Part shown: positions 1 to 10,528 of the stretch, one piece after another
Numbering within the stretch: position 1 is the first letter of the stretch
Layout of the letters: each line of letters starts with the position of its first letter
Assembly (NCBI RefSeq): GCF_001039355.2
Contig: NW_019775509.1
Span: 226,954-290,953 of the forward strand
From: Lingula anatina
Taxonomy: Eukaryota; Brachiopoda; Lingulata; Lingulida; Lingulidae
Length of the DNA stretch: 64,000 nucleotides
Reading direction: 5' to 3'
Translations under genes and position numbers: made by a program
The notes under the pieces: model-generated
Told to the model about the DNA's origin: nothing
The model's database searches: none
Seen by the model: only the letters and a program-made list of their open reading frames with translations

Positions 1-38
<38 letters not shown>

Positions 39-72
39 CACATACACACACACGAACACACACACACACACA
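1..72. repeat. (CA)n microsatellite
   Basis: A nearly uninterrupted CA dinucleotide run starts at the window edge and lies in the BZW intron that leads to the final, unseen exon. A (GA)n run of about 38 bases also occurs at 532-569 in the next intron. Confidence 0.95.
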
Positions 73-103
73 TCTTCAGAAAGAGGTTCAGATCTGGACT
101 TAC

Positions 104-527
104 TTTTATAAAAGAGAAACACAATCTTCTGGAACACCTTCATGAAGGCCATGTTGGCGTAACAGTAGTCCTGGACTTTGTTCAGTAGCGCCATCTGGCT
201 CTTCCCGCTCTTGGTGAGGGCTGCCAGCAGGGAGGTGTAGTGTTTCAGGTGCTTCAAGGCCTGGTCGGCAACAACCTCCTCCTTCTTGTTCCACTCCACA
301 GAGTTCATGATACGACTCCAGACCTGAGATAAGAAAGTGGGTCTCCACATTACTACTACCATCATGATTTATGAATACAGGGACTGATTAGTCTTTCTTA
401 CTGACAATGTACAGTACAAATGTAGCAGTGAAACTGTACAAGTGTTGTTACTTTACTGAAATTACTGCATTATTATATGTAAACATTAGTACAGAGGGTT
501 GTTATTATCATTTTTTTTTGTTACAAG

Positions 528-572
<45 letters not shown>

Positions 573-3500
573 GATATGTCTGATTGTTAAGTTCCAAAAT
601 AATACTTAAATGTCTGTGGGATATAACATAATTTGTTGCAGCTTGGGGTTTTGTGAGCGAGGACAAATAATCACGACAGGACCCTCAGACTCATTAGATC
701 AGTGATACCTCCATAATTAGTCAGGAATCAAAATGTGATCATCATTGGGCTTGTCCTGGATACTACTGACACCTATCAGCCATAAGGCAACCAATATTTA
801 AAAATATTCATTATAGCAATATGTATAAACCACTTACCAAGACAACAGCTTCCTGCTCAGTTATAGCATGTTTCTTCATCTGTTCCTGCACCAGGACTAT
901 GAGCTGAAATATAGATGGCACTGTAGGCTAAGGCACTGAAGCCTAGATGGAGCCCCATGGCATTAAAATAATTCCAAGGCAACCAAAGGTTTGGTGATTT
1001 TGAGTAACCATACACATTTAAAATCAAACATCAATTATCACAAACTAAATTTTACAATTACGTCAACAGTCTTTTCTCACATTAAATTTTTAAAAGCTAT
1101 GTTGGTAAAAAGATGGCAACTTTGGGGATTTTGTTTCTGGAAAATTTACGAAAAATTCCTAGCCTTACCTCTTTCACAGGTTCCTCATCCTTGATCATTG
1201 TATCTAAAGCCTTCAGCAATTCTTTCTTCATATTGGTGCTCTGCTGGACTTTCTGGAATATCAACACATCAGCTTTAATGTCTCAATCCATTAAGAGAAC
1301 GGGATAAAAGTAACCAGAATTTTTTTCGTATTTTCTTTCCCTCCTTAAAAAAAAAACTGTACACAAGAATATATTTTATTCACGAAAGATATTTTTAAAG
1401 ATATAAAATTGGAAAATTGGGCAAAAATAAGGAGCCACTTTTGCCGATGAACTTCAAATTTTGTTGCTCTACGTCTCAGATTTATTTATTGATAAATGTT
1501 CAGACTCCCCACCTGAAACTCCACAACCTGTTTTAGTCCAGCATCCATGAAGTGAGCAGCAAAGTTCTCCGATGTTCTTTTGTTGATTGGAATCAGTTCC
1601 TAGAAAGAAACAAATTAAAAAATAAATAAATAAATAAAATAAATCTGTTGTGGGGATATCCACATAACCATTATGCTAGTTACACATATGGAATGGGGCA
1701 AAAATTAATTGTCCATTCCTTGATTCCTTGGCTTTTAAGACTTTTTTTATGTCTATAATTACTATAACTACAGAAAACTTACCAGTAGTCTACTGTCCAA
1801 CCCAGCCTTCTTCATCTCTAGATACAGTATGTAGTCCATATATAACTTACCAGTAGTCTACTGTCCAACCCAGCCTTCTTCAGTGCACCACTGAGGTGAG
1901 CCATGTCCCTCTCCTGAAGAACTGTGGCAAACAATACTGTGGCAAACTCCAGTGCAAGACCTGAAACAATGGCATAAATTAACAAATAAATTATCTGTGT
2001 ATATTCAATCCAAACTGCTGCTACATATGAGTAAAAGAGTACTTCACCTAAATGCTGCTATAACTTCATAAATGCATATTCAACCCAAACCCACTGCTTC
2101 AGTTCAAAGTAGACATACTAACAAATTACCTGCATCAGTTTAATGTTAATACCTGTGACAGCTGTTACTTTCAACACTCATGTTACAAAGGTAAGTTGGG
2201 TTGAAAGTGACATGGTAATTACTTACTACACTTGGGTAAGCAAAGGAATATCTTGTACAATCAAAACACCTTTTTTAGCCTACTACTAGGGAGTATTTAG
2301 GTTCTGAAAATCAATAATGTATATTTCTCTTTTTGTCCCCCCCTCCCCCCACCCGAGTTGTCTCTTTTATATTTTATCTCTACCTCTGCTAAGGAATTCA
2401 AGTTTAACCTCTGTCAGTCTATTTGCTCATTTGTCACCTAACTCAAAAAGTTACGGACAGATTTTGATCAAATTTCTAAGACAGATTAGAAATGAATTTT
2501 CAACTTAAAAGTGATTCCATTTCGGTGATGATCCAAAATTAAAATTAATTCACGCTTAATTCTGAGTTAGTTATTTGTCATGGGTCTGTGCTTTCTCCCT
2601 GAACTCACCGTCCTTGACCAAGTGTTCATCAAAGAGATTACTGAGACACTGGGCACCTGCCAGGTTAGAGGAGATACACAGACCTATCATCATGGCTATC
2701 TTCTTCCTCTCCAGTTCTGAGAACCCACGCAGGAACAACAATAGCTGAGGGGGAAAAATCAACAAAAACATATAATGTATTATGTATCAAATGTTCTGAG
2801 AATTCTTACAAGAACAACAATAGCTGAGGAAAAAAATAATAATAAACCTGTAATATGTATTATGTATCAAATGTTATGAGAACCCTTGCAAGAACAACAA
2901 TAGCTTGAGGGGAAAAATAATGCAACATTTTGATATTATGTATCAAATGATTGAATAAATAAGCAAATAAAACATTCTCATTGCTGGTAAGTGGATTTTT
3001 TGGCATCATATTAAAAAATTGTCATAGTAACTTTTAGGGCCTATTCCTAACAAGTTAATCTTTGGATTAATAGATGCACAGCCCACTTGAAAGCTTGCTG
3101 CACAATCCCCTAATGGAAACTGCAAGGATTACACTGTAAGCTTTCAGGTGGGTCAGCCATATTTGATCTGCGGATCTGATGGTCTGTGGATACAGTACAC
3201 CCACCTTCCTGAGTTCTTCATCAAAGGATTTCTCCAGGTATTTGTAGCGCCTTATAAGCTTCACGAACACCTGGGAAAGTTGAGAACATTGGATATATTT
3301 ATTATGTATTTAAGTGAAAAAGGTACAGAAATATATCAGGCTTCAAAAAGTCAAATATTCTATCTCAATACATGAAAAACAGACAAAAATAGTTATTTTC
3401 TATCAATCTATTTTCACTCGTTTATTATCATCATTATCATTTTATTTAATTATTTTTAGGAGGGGGAAAGATACAAAGAGAAAATATGTCAAATTGTTCA

Positions 3501-6500
3501 TGAGAATAAATGAAACATTTTAAGGAGTTCTAGACCCACCTCGTGAAACCCCTTGAGGGATTCCACCGTGTCCTCGGCAGCAAACACGCAGATGTTACTG
3601 CACGACTCCTTCCCCGGCTTGGCATCTTTGATTATACTACCCCCAGGGGCTGAAAGTGGGGAGAAAATCATTATCACTATTGTAAATACATGGACTTCTA
3701 CTAAAAATTCTATTCTATTCTCTTTGACTTAACCCTCAGACTCATTAGATCAGTGATACCTCCAAAATACTTTGTCAGGAATTATTAAATGATCATCATC
3801 GGGGCTGTCTTGACCACCAGAGACACCTATCTTCTGATAATACTTATCTCCATCCACTTACCTAACAAACCACCGGCAAACAAGATGTCAAACAAGGCAT
3901 CCGCATACCCGCGATAGTTCAGTTTTGACCCGGCGCTGTCCAGATATTTGGAGACCTGGAATCAAATGGAAGAACTCCGCAATTTACAAGTGAAACATAC
4001 AACAAGCCACTGTCACATTTCACAAAGAATCTCCAGATCAAGTTTTGGTCATAAGTTCCTTTGTGAAAGAAATTTTGACCAGAAGCTGATGTTAAACCTA
4101 AAATCATGGTCTTTTTTAACCAAGAAAAATTGTAACTGCTCCAATTATTCCAGAATTCTAGGCCAATAGTTTCTCAGTTTACATTGCTGGGGTAGCGCTA
4201 ACACTCGCCAATTTAGCCAAATGCTAAAACTGACTTAAATTGGCTAAAGAAAAAGGTAACAAATTGACAAAAATGTGGTGATTTGGCTAATCGAAAAAAA
4301 TTGCTAGCACTACTCCAGCATTGGATAGGATATTTACGGAATTGAAATGGACCGATTTTTGTCAAGTATTTTTGTCTAAAAAGGATAATTCTGAAAATGG
4401 GCAAACTTGGTTCTACTATGACTGAAATCATTTTCATGCTATGCCAAGATATTACTTTGAAATTAATGTTAATTGTAACTCAAATCAGGCAGGGTTTATA
4501 AATATTTTAATTAATTTTGCTCCCCAAAATGCAAAACAATGTCATTCAATTTATATTATGTAAAGCTGCATAAATCCTGGTCAGGAAGTTAATAAACAGT
4601 CAAGCGCATGAACTTGGCTGACAATGCTTCAATGTAGCCACACAAATCATAACTATACATGAGATCCTCCAGAACTGTGCTGAAGAATATCAAGAGTACG
4701 GACCATTAAAAAAGTAAAGCGCCACTCAAGGTAAATATGCACCATATTACTGATGTTCAGAAGTCCAGATGACCTTTGCACTCCACAGTGTACATGCACA
4801 CACGCGTATGTGAAAACATGATCTTTGCTGAAATTATTCTAAAACTGGGAACTTACTGGTATGTTTTCTGATTTTAATTAAATTTCTGTCATGTAAGTGA
4901 TATATTTCCAACCACTGGTAATAATTCCATACTTAAGAGCTTGAATCTTGAGAATCTTCATTCTGGATAAATTTTTGTATAGGTTTTCGAACCATTTTCT
5001 AGAAAAATCAGGCCAGAACAAGGCTTAGGTTGGAGGAAGGGGGGGGGGTGGGGGTGGGGTGGGGGGGAGAAATAGAATTCACCTCAAAGACCACATTCAG
5101 AACAGTGGACTAACTAGTCCTAGGGTAAAATATGGCCTACCCACTTGAATATATACTTCTCCACGGGGAATCTATTCGGCATCTATTAGCAGACAGCAAG
5201 TTTTTAGCGGGTCGCCAAAACTGCCCCTCAGACTAGTTAGTCCACTGTTCTGATTGCAGCCTTAGAATTTCATGTATGTGCGGACGCGCACACGAATTGG
5301 AAGGGAGTTTCAACCATGGCCCAACTCTCCTGCATGCTGCTAAGTTCTGTAAACGTTTGAGGTTAGAAAACAGTTCAGATCAATCCAACAAATTTAACTT
5401 CCATGTCCTCCACATGCACCATGTTAGTAGATCTTTTCTCAAAACCCACATGCGAATGGGTGCATGTTGGCGTTCGCATGCACATGCATGCCCTACCTCC
5501 GGGTGGCTGATAACGGGGCCAGCAAAATCAGGATCCAACGCTTTTAGCGCTTTCTATAAATAATACGAAAAAAAAGGAAAGAGAAAAAAGGAACCCCTAA
5601 AACACATACTTCAGAAGAGAAAATAAAACACTGACTGAGCTGCAAGACTGAACAGATACTTTTTGGAAAACTTTTTATCTCATGTTATTTATTCATTCAT
5701 TCACTCCTTCCTGCCTTCATTCACACACATTGACCTCAACTTTTTAACAACACAAATCCTTCTAAGTATGAAAACATTACCAAGACAATCCCCACGAGTG
5801 ACATGAATGAAAATTGGGGCCCCATCCTAGTGATATATACGTAGTCTGGGATGTTGTTATATAGGGACCATTCCCAAAGATATTTGGATTGATCTATCTC
5901 CCTGAGGAGTCTCACCAAATTGCTATCAACTCAACCAGCTTAAATGTCTGTCACGCCTAGTAAAGCTGTTAGGCGATAATTACCTTTAACCCCCTAGCTG
6001 ATTCGGTGGGCGTGACAGACATTTAAGCAGGTTGAGTTGACAGCAATTTACTGAGACTCCCCAGGGAGTTAGACCGATCCAGATGGATCGATCTAGGCAT
6101 GGGAACCCAGTCATAGATTTATACATACAACTACCAATTAACTGGAAAGTATACAAGATCCCTGTCACTGTTCTTGTCATCAACAGACCACACCAACACT
6201 CACTAGTTCTAGATTTCCTGCTTCATTTAGCCCTTGGACAACAGTGTCGCGGAATCCAGAAGGATCGTATTTCTCTTTTTCATCTGTGGATAAAAAAAGC
6301 ATCACAATGACCATGTAGACTCTTAAAGAAATATAAATTATGCATCAGGAAAATGCGTTAACCATTGCTAAAATCAAAAACCTGGCCCATAGCAGAAAAT
6401 CCTCTAAAGATTCTTAAATTGTTAAGATTATAACTGTGAAGATGATTTATAAAACAGGGGCGATTCCAGAGATCTTGTCTGACAGTCTTCCAAATTATCT

Positions 6501-6703
6501 TTCTTGATCCATCCTCAATTTTGACCATTTTCCAACAGGAAACATTAGATACCATCAATGTAAACTTGAAAATTTGACCATCTTCCGGAAGACCCAGAAG
6601 ACCCCCTAAATCCGCCCCTGCAAAACAAATCATATGTCCTACCCCTTTTCCTGGTCTTGATCTTTTGACCCGAAAGTGTTGGTTTTTCTACTTTCTGACT
6701 CAT
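104..6703 (-). CDS. BZW: BZW1/BZW2-type eIF5-mimic protein (5MP), C-terminus off window
   Basis: This gene encodes a cytoplasmic regulator of translation initiation. The family mimics eIF5, binds eIF2 and eIF3 through a C-terminal W2 (HEAT-like) domain, and raises start-codon stringency. Eleven coding exons, in minus-strand order: 6643-6703, 6204-6283, 3862-3955, 3540-3649, 3205-3270, 2609-2744, 1851-1960, 1513-1599, 1169-1252, 838-903, 104-323. Every joint has AG/GT ends and compatible phase, giving 371 codons plus one base. Recognisable blocks are the start MSQKVEKPTLSGQ then KIKTRKR, FRDTVVQGLNEAG, KYLDSAGSKLNYRGYADALF, VFVKLIRRYKYLEKSFDEEL, and the W2 stretch SVEWNKKEE...DQALKHLKHY...VFQKIVFLFYK. 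The human proteins have about 419 residues, so roughly 50 are missing beyond the left edge after the donor at 102-103. The start is the first Met of the conserved N-terminus. BZW1 and BZW2 are a vertebrate split, so the single-copy symbol is generic. Family assignment is very secure. Confidence 0.95.
532..569. repeat. (GA)n microsatellite
   Basis: A pure GA dinucleotide run inside the BZW intron between exons 10 and 11. Confidence 0.95.
681..780. repeat. Interspersed repeat, copy 1 (pair with 3732-3830)
   Basis: About 100 bases starting ACCCTCAGACTCATTAGATC and ending near GACACCTATC recur at 3732-3830 in another intron of the same gene, in the same orientation and with moderate divergence. 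The paired copies suggest a dispersed element or an old segmental copy. The family is not recognised. Confidence 0.8.
1776..1882. repeat. Tandem duplication of the 3' edge and donor of BZW exon 7
   Basis: A 39-base block at 1844-1882 holds the last codons of exon 7 (GLDSRLL) plus its GTAAGTT donor. It is repeated without visible change at 1776-1814, offset 68 bases and downstream in the gene. The copy therefore carries a second, equivalent donor. Using it would extend the exon into an in-frame TAG before the copy is reached, so the proximal donor at 1851 should be the productive one. Confidence 0.9.
2715..2950. repeat. Three tandem ~80-base copies including the acceptor edge of BZW exon 6
   Basis: Three units (2715-2793, 2794-2873, 2874-2950) share the blocks AACAACAATAGCTGAGG and TATTATGTATCAAATG. 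The first unit contains the acceptor and the first codons of exon 6 (LLLFLRGFSE). The other two are intronic, diverged copies lying upstream in the gene's direction, so they carry decoy acceptors. Confidence 0.88.
3069..3202. repeat. Foldback element fragment beside BZW exon 5
   Basis: Inverted arms CCCACTTGAAAGCTTGC and TAAGCTTTCAGGTGGG flank a short loop, followed by CAGCCATATTTGATC. The same words occur at 5088-5261, 10841-11086 and 52699-52858, so this is a fragment of that MITE-like family. It abuts the donor of BZW exon 5. Confidence 0.65.
3732..3830. repeat. Interspersed repeat, copy 2 (pair with 681-780)
   Basis: Second copy of the ~100-base repeat, in the intron between BZW exons 3 and 4. 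The first 30 bases are nearly identical to copy 1, and the rest is diverged with small indels. Confidence 0.8.
5038..5069 (+). repeat. G-rich low-complexity tract
   Basis: Runs of 3 to 10 G separated by single T or A. The tract could form a G-quadruplex on the plus strand. It lies just left of the family 2 foldback element. Confidence 0.85.
5088..5261. mobile_element. MITE-like foldback element, family 2
   Basis: The left arm CAGAACAGTGGACTAACTAG and its reverse complement CTAGTTAGTCCACTGTTCTG bound about 170 bases with no coding capacity. The left part contains the words ATATGGCC and CCACTTGAA that recur at 10841-11086 and 52699-52858. This is a non-autonomous DNA-transposon-like structure in BZW intron 2, with no recognisable transposase. 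Confidence 0.75.
5497..5553 (-). other. Possible in-frame cassette exon of BZW
   Basis: On the minus strand a good polypyrimidine tract ends in ATAG at 5556-5554. It is followed by 57 bases (19 open codons, KALKALDPDFAGPVISHPE) and the donor GTAGGG. The exon would be phase 0 on both sides, exactly fitting between exon 2 (ends phase 0) and exon 3 (starts phase 0). BZW proteins join directly here (…GNLEL-VSKYLD…), so the constitutive transcript should skip it. It may be chance or a lineage-specific alternative exon. Confidence 0.25.
5864..6112. mobile_element. MITE-like foldback element, family 1
   Basis: About 250 bases in BZW intron 2, bounded by inverted ends (GACCATTCCC on the left, GGGAACCCAGTC on the right). 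Inside are long inverted arms around GATCGATCTA, GGGGAGTCTCAC-like, CTTAAATGTCTGTCACGCC and GGGGGTTAA-like segments. Related copies lie at 14312-14532, 18520-18746, 54973-55189 and 58660-58873. No coding capacity. Confidence 0.8.
6558..6628. repeat. Fragment of a 'GGGGCGGATTTAG' element
   Basis: The end CCCCCTAAATCCGCCCCTG, with GAAGACCCAGAAGA next to it, recurs in inverted orientation at 15853-15935, and a related end occurs at 15144-15388. It is a short interspersed repeat in BZW intron 1, adjacent to the donor of the first coding exon. Confidence 0.6.
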
Positions 6704-8205
6704 ACAAATTCCGAGGTGGATTACAGGCAAGTAAAATTAAAAAAACAAGTGGAGTCTGTCTTGTGATGTATTCTAAAAATAGAAAATAAATATCATGAAG
6801 ATTTCAAATAAAAGTAGAAACTGTAACATGTTCAAATGGAGAGCTGAGCCTGATCTCCTGTTAGCCAAAATGCTAGCTAGACCAGTGATAGTGATTGCTC
6901 CTTTCTATTTGAAATGTGAACTACAATAAAACAAATCTTAACACTTAGAAGTTGTCTTGTGTGCTATATAAATAGATCCCCCCCCCCCACACACATACTA
7001 AAAATACAATAATATTTGTTCAAGTCACATGATGTCAGTGAGGTGATGATCATATCAATTTCTTAAAAATACTGTAAAATAGGCCAGATGACATATGCAA
7101 GTTTACTGCATGTGTTAATAAACTGAAATAATAATAATGATAACCCCAATGAGTAATACTTAACTTTTTGTATGATGATGACTCATAAAATACAATCAAC
7201 AACAAAGACCTCCTTGTCTCAAAGAATTATCTGCATACCAAGGAGTTAAAATTTAACACTGTACAAAACTAGCCATGTGTTCTTTTAGCATCTTATCTAC
7301 AAAGACGATTACGTTTTCATTAATATATATATATCTTAAACTTTAAAGTTTAAGAGTCAGTTAATTGTTCTAAATGGGGACCCTTTCAAGACAAACTGAA
7401 GATTATCTCACAATGCGTGTTTGAACAGTGTCTGAATCAAGGAACAAACTACACCATATTTCACCTCTACAAAATAAATGAAAACAGAAAACACAAATGA
7501 TGATCTTTAAGAGTTACCAAGATGTGTGAAAACATTAGAGGTGGGAATAAACAATAATTCAATTTTGAACAAGCTTTGTGTTCAGTTATCCTGGAAGTTA
7601 TAACTGACCAAAAAAATCATAACTAAAACCCATTCGCCTTTTGACAGGTATCTTACACTATAAGTCTGAAGTAAGGAAAGTTGTCTTACACCTTCTCAAG
7701 ACCAAAAACTAAATACTCGAAGACAGGGCAGTGAAATATGAAATTCTCTCTCAAACGACAAATGGTTCAAATCTACCCACTTGTCAGCCGAAGTAGCTCA
7801 CTATAGTGCCATTCACTGCAATTTTTAATCACAGTTTAGTACTCGAGATATATACCTTTATGATTAAACAAATAATATATCTACTTGATTTAAAACATGT
7901 ATGACTCCATTCAAATGGAGACAAAAACCTTTGAAACCAAGTGTGATTCGGCTTCAAATTTTAAGTAAATGAAAATTACAAAATCCACAAATCTTTGCCC
8001 AGAAACATCCTCTTAACTAAAGAAAATCTTCACGCTATTTGGTATATAGATACATAATCAAATAGTGACAATATTCACATGTAAAATGCTAACAGATTTT
8101 ACTTCGCACGTTTCCTCACCTTTGTTGACGACAAACAGACAGAATTCTTGCGAAAACTGGGGCTTGTCTTGTGACGCAGTGCCATCTACCGGTCAAAAAA
8201 TAAGC
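6704..8205. other. BZW/MRPL45 divergent intergenic region
   Basis: About 1.5 kb between the two start codons, AT-rich, with no supported coding exon. It must contain the promoters and 5' UTRs of both genes unless BZW has a distant non-coding first exon. No TATA box or clear transcription start can be assigned. Confidence 0.6.
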
Positions 8206-10151
8206 ATGGCTGCTCGAATCTTAGCACGCTGTGCTCATAATACAGTCAAATTTAAACCTCAGGTAAGTGCCTTGCTAGTGTATTGCCTAGAAATCATAGG
8301 TTAGCAATACTACTTAGCTAATTCTAGTTTTACATTTGATACTCTACACACTAAAAAAGTTGGCCTATGCATTCATTACTGGTTTTAAGTGGCTGTCAGC
8401 CTCTTTAATAATTTCTTCAACCTGTGGTTTTTAAACGTAAAAACCACCGAAAATTTTTTCAAAATGCTTGTCCACATTATCGCAAAAAACTTACCAAAAT
8501 CGGTAAAGTATTTTTAAACGAATTTAATAAAATCGCCTAAAATATATATCATTTATAATTTATTTATGTTTATATTTGATAATTTTATCTGTATCAATTT
8601 TGGTAAATGTTAAGGTTGTTTCAATCCATAAAAATTTTCAGATATACTTAATATATTAGAAATATTTTTCTGCAGATTTTTTATGCTGGCTGTAAGTGTT
8701 CGCTGTCACCATCCAATACAATATGTGAGCCCAGTGTGTTAGGTGGGGCTGTTTTTGAACAATCCCGACTGCGGCACAACCGGTGGAACCACTTCAAATT
8801 TAGGAAACAGAGGAAAATGAAAAATGCTAAGGTGATTATAGTTTATCCAGGGGGTTCAGTAGTAAATAACTTATACAGATAGTTTGGTCTCATTCATTTC
8901 AAGATATATTCAAAGTTATCCACAAGTGTATATAAGTAAATGTTGGTCTGAACTGTTAAGCAGGTTTTTCATTGTCGTAAAAACAGCCGCCTTGTTTGAC
9001 GTAATTTGAGGACTATAAATTTATCTGGAGTCAAAATAGATGGGCATTTGGTCTAAGATCCCATTAGTTTATGTAGATAATCCAACTCTGCGGGGACTCT
9101 TGCTGAGTGCAATCAGCTTAACTGAATAATCGACACACCTCCTGGCATTGAGAAGAGCAGGGCCCCGTAACTCTAAGGCATTGCACATTGCGAATAGCGA
9201 TATCACATAGAGGCTACAATGTATTATATGGGCCGAGTATGGACGAGTTATGGAATCGAACTGCTTGCGTTTAGTTGCAGTGTGCGATGCTTTCGGGTTA
9301 TAGTGGCCAGGTGCTTATCCAAGTATTTTGGAAACAAGAGGAGGCATGGACTCTAAAATTGAAGAGAAGTTTTCAGGAAATCGTCCCAAAAATGATTGTG
9401 CTTTAAAGCACTGTAAATGACATGTCAATTATGTTATTTTCTACCCTTAAGTATTTCTTTTTTGTTTTTGTTTTGGTCTGACAGAATTTTCAAGCTTGTC
9501 AAATTGAATGCCTGACAGATTTTTTGGCCTTTCGTAAAGTCTGAGATTTGACCTATCTTTTAAAAACCATTTTGAAAATGCAGCTAAAGCATTTATATCA
9601 TACACAGACTGGTGGGAGTTATTAACTAACCCTCCAGTCGTTAAATTTTTTTTTACAGTTTCCTGAAGAGGATGGTGAAATAGACGATGATGGATTTCCC
9701 AGGACAGAAGAGCAAATTGAGAAAATGAAGGAAAGGGGAATTCCTCCACCTAAAGATTTTAATGAAATACCTCCATTTGACCTTAGTAGCACTGGTGAGT
9801 TGTGAACATGTATGATTTAGTTTTCCACAACAAATTGAAACTATATGGATAAAAAAAGAAATTATCTACAACTTACGAATCACTGTTTGACCATGCACTT
9901 GTATCCGATCATTTATATTATTTATGATAAAATAATTAATTTCCAAATGACTTGTCAGACCCTGAGACTGCTTTGTCTCCCTGTACAGAAGGAAATATAG
10001 ACGCCAGGCACATTAATTTAAAGGGATAACAACTGTTTCTTTTTGGCCAAAAAATGAATTTTCCTGGAGTAATCAACTATTTCCTATACTTACCAATGGT
10101 TTTTGAATCCATTTCTACATTCAAAGTCAGTTCCTGTTTTTTATTCTAAAA

Positions 10152-10189
<38 letters not shown>

Positions 10190-10497
10190 AATAATCTCTT
10201 AAGAGATTATTACAGAGTATAGCCATCTATGGAGGTCACATGGTCCGATGGCAAGCACAGATTTCAGAATAATTGCTCTAACTACCAACTTTGTGGTAAA
10301 ATAGTATTGCCTATATATATTATATTTCTATTAGTTATTTACAATGTCTTTACTGTGAAATATAGATCTTGTATGAAGATTTATCTATTTGTTTTTGTTT
10401 TGGTCTGTATTGTGAAAGATGCGACTCTAAAGTTTACTCTTAATATCGTATTACATAATAAAAATCTGCCCCTTCCACTGATGAGCCTGCCTCTCCC

Positions 10498-10528
<31 letters not shown>

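Noticed and set aside
9447-9749. 100-codon minus-strand ORF
   Set aside because: Antisense to MRPL45 exon 3, whose plus-strand frame ([19 protein letters not shown]) is the real coding sequence.
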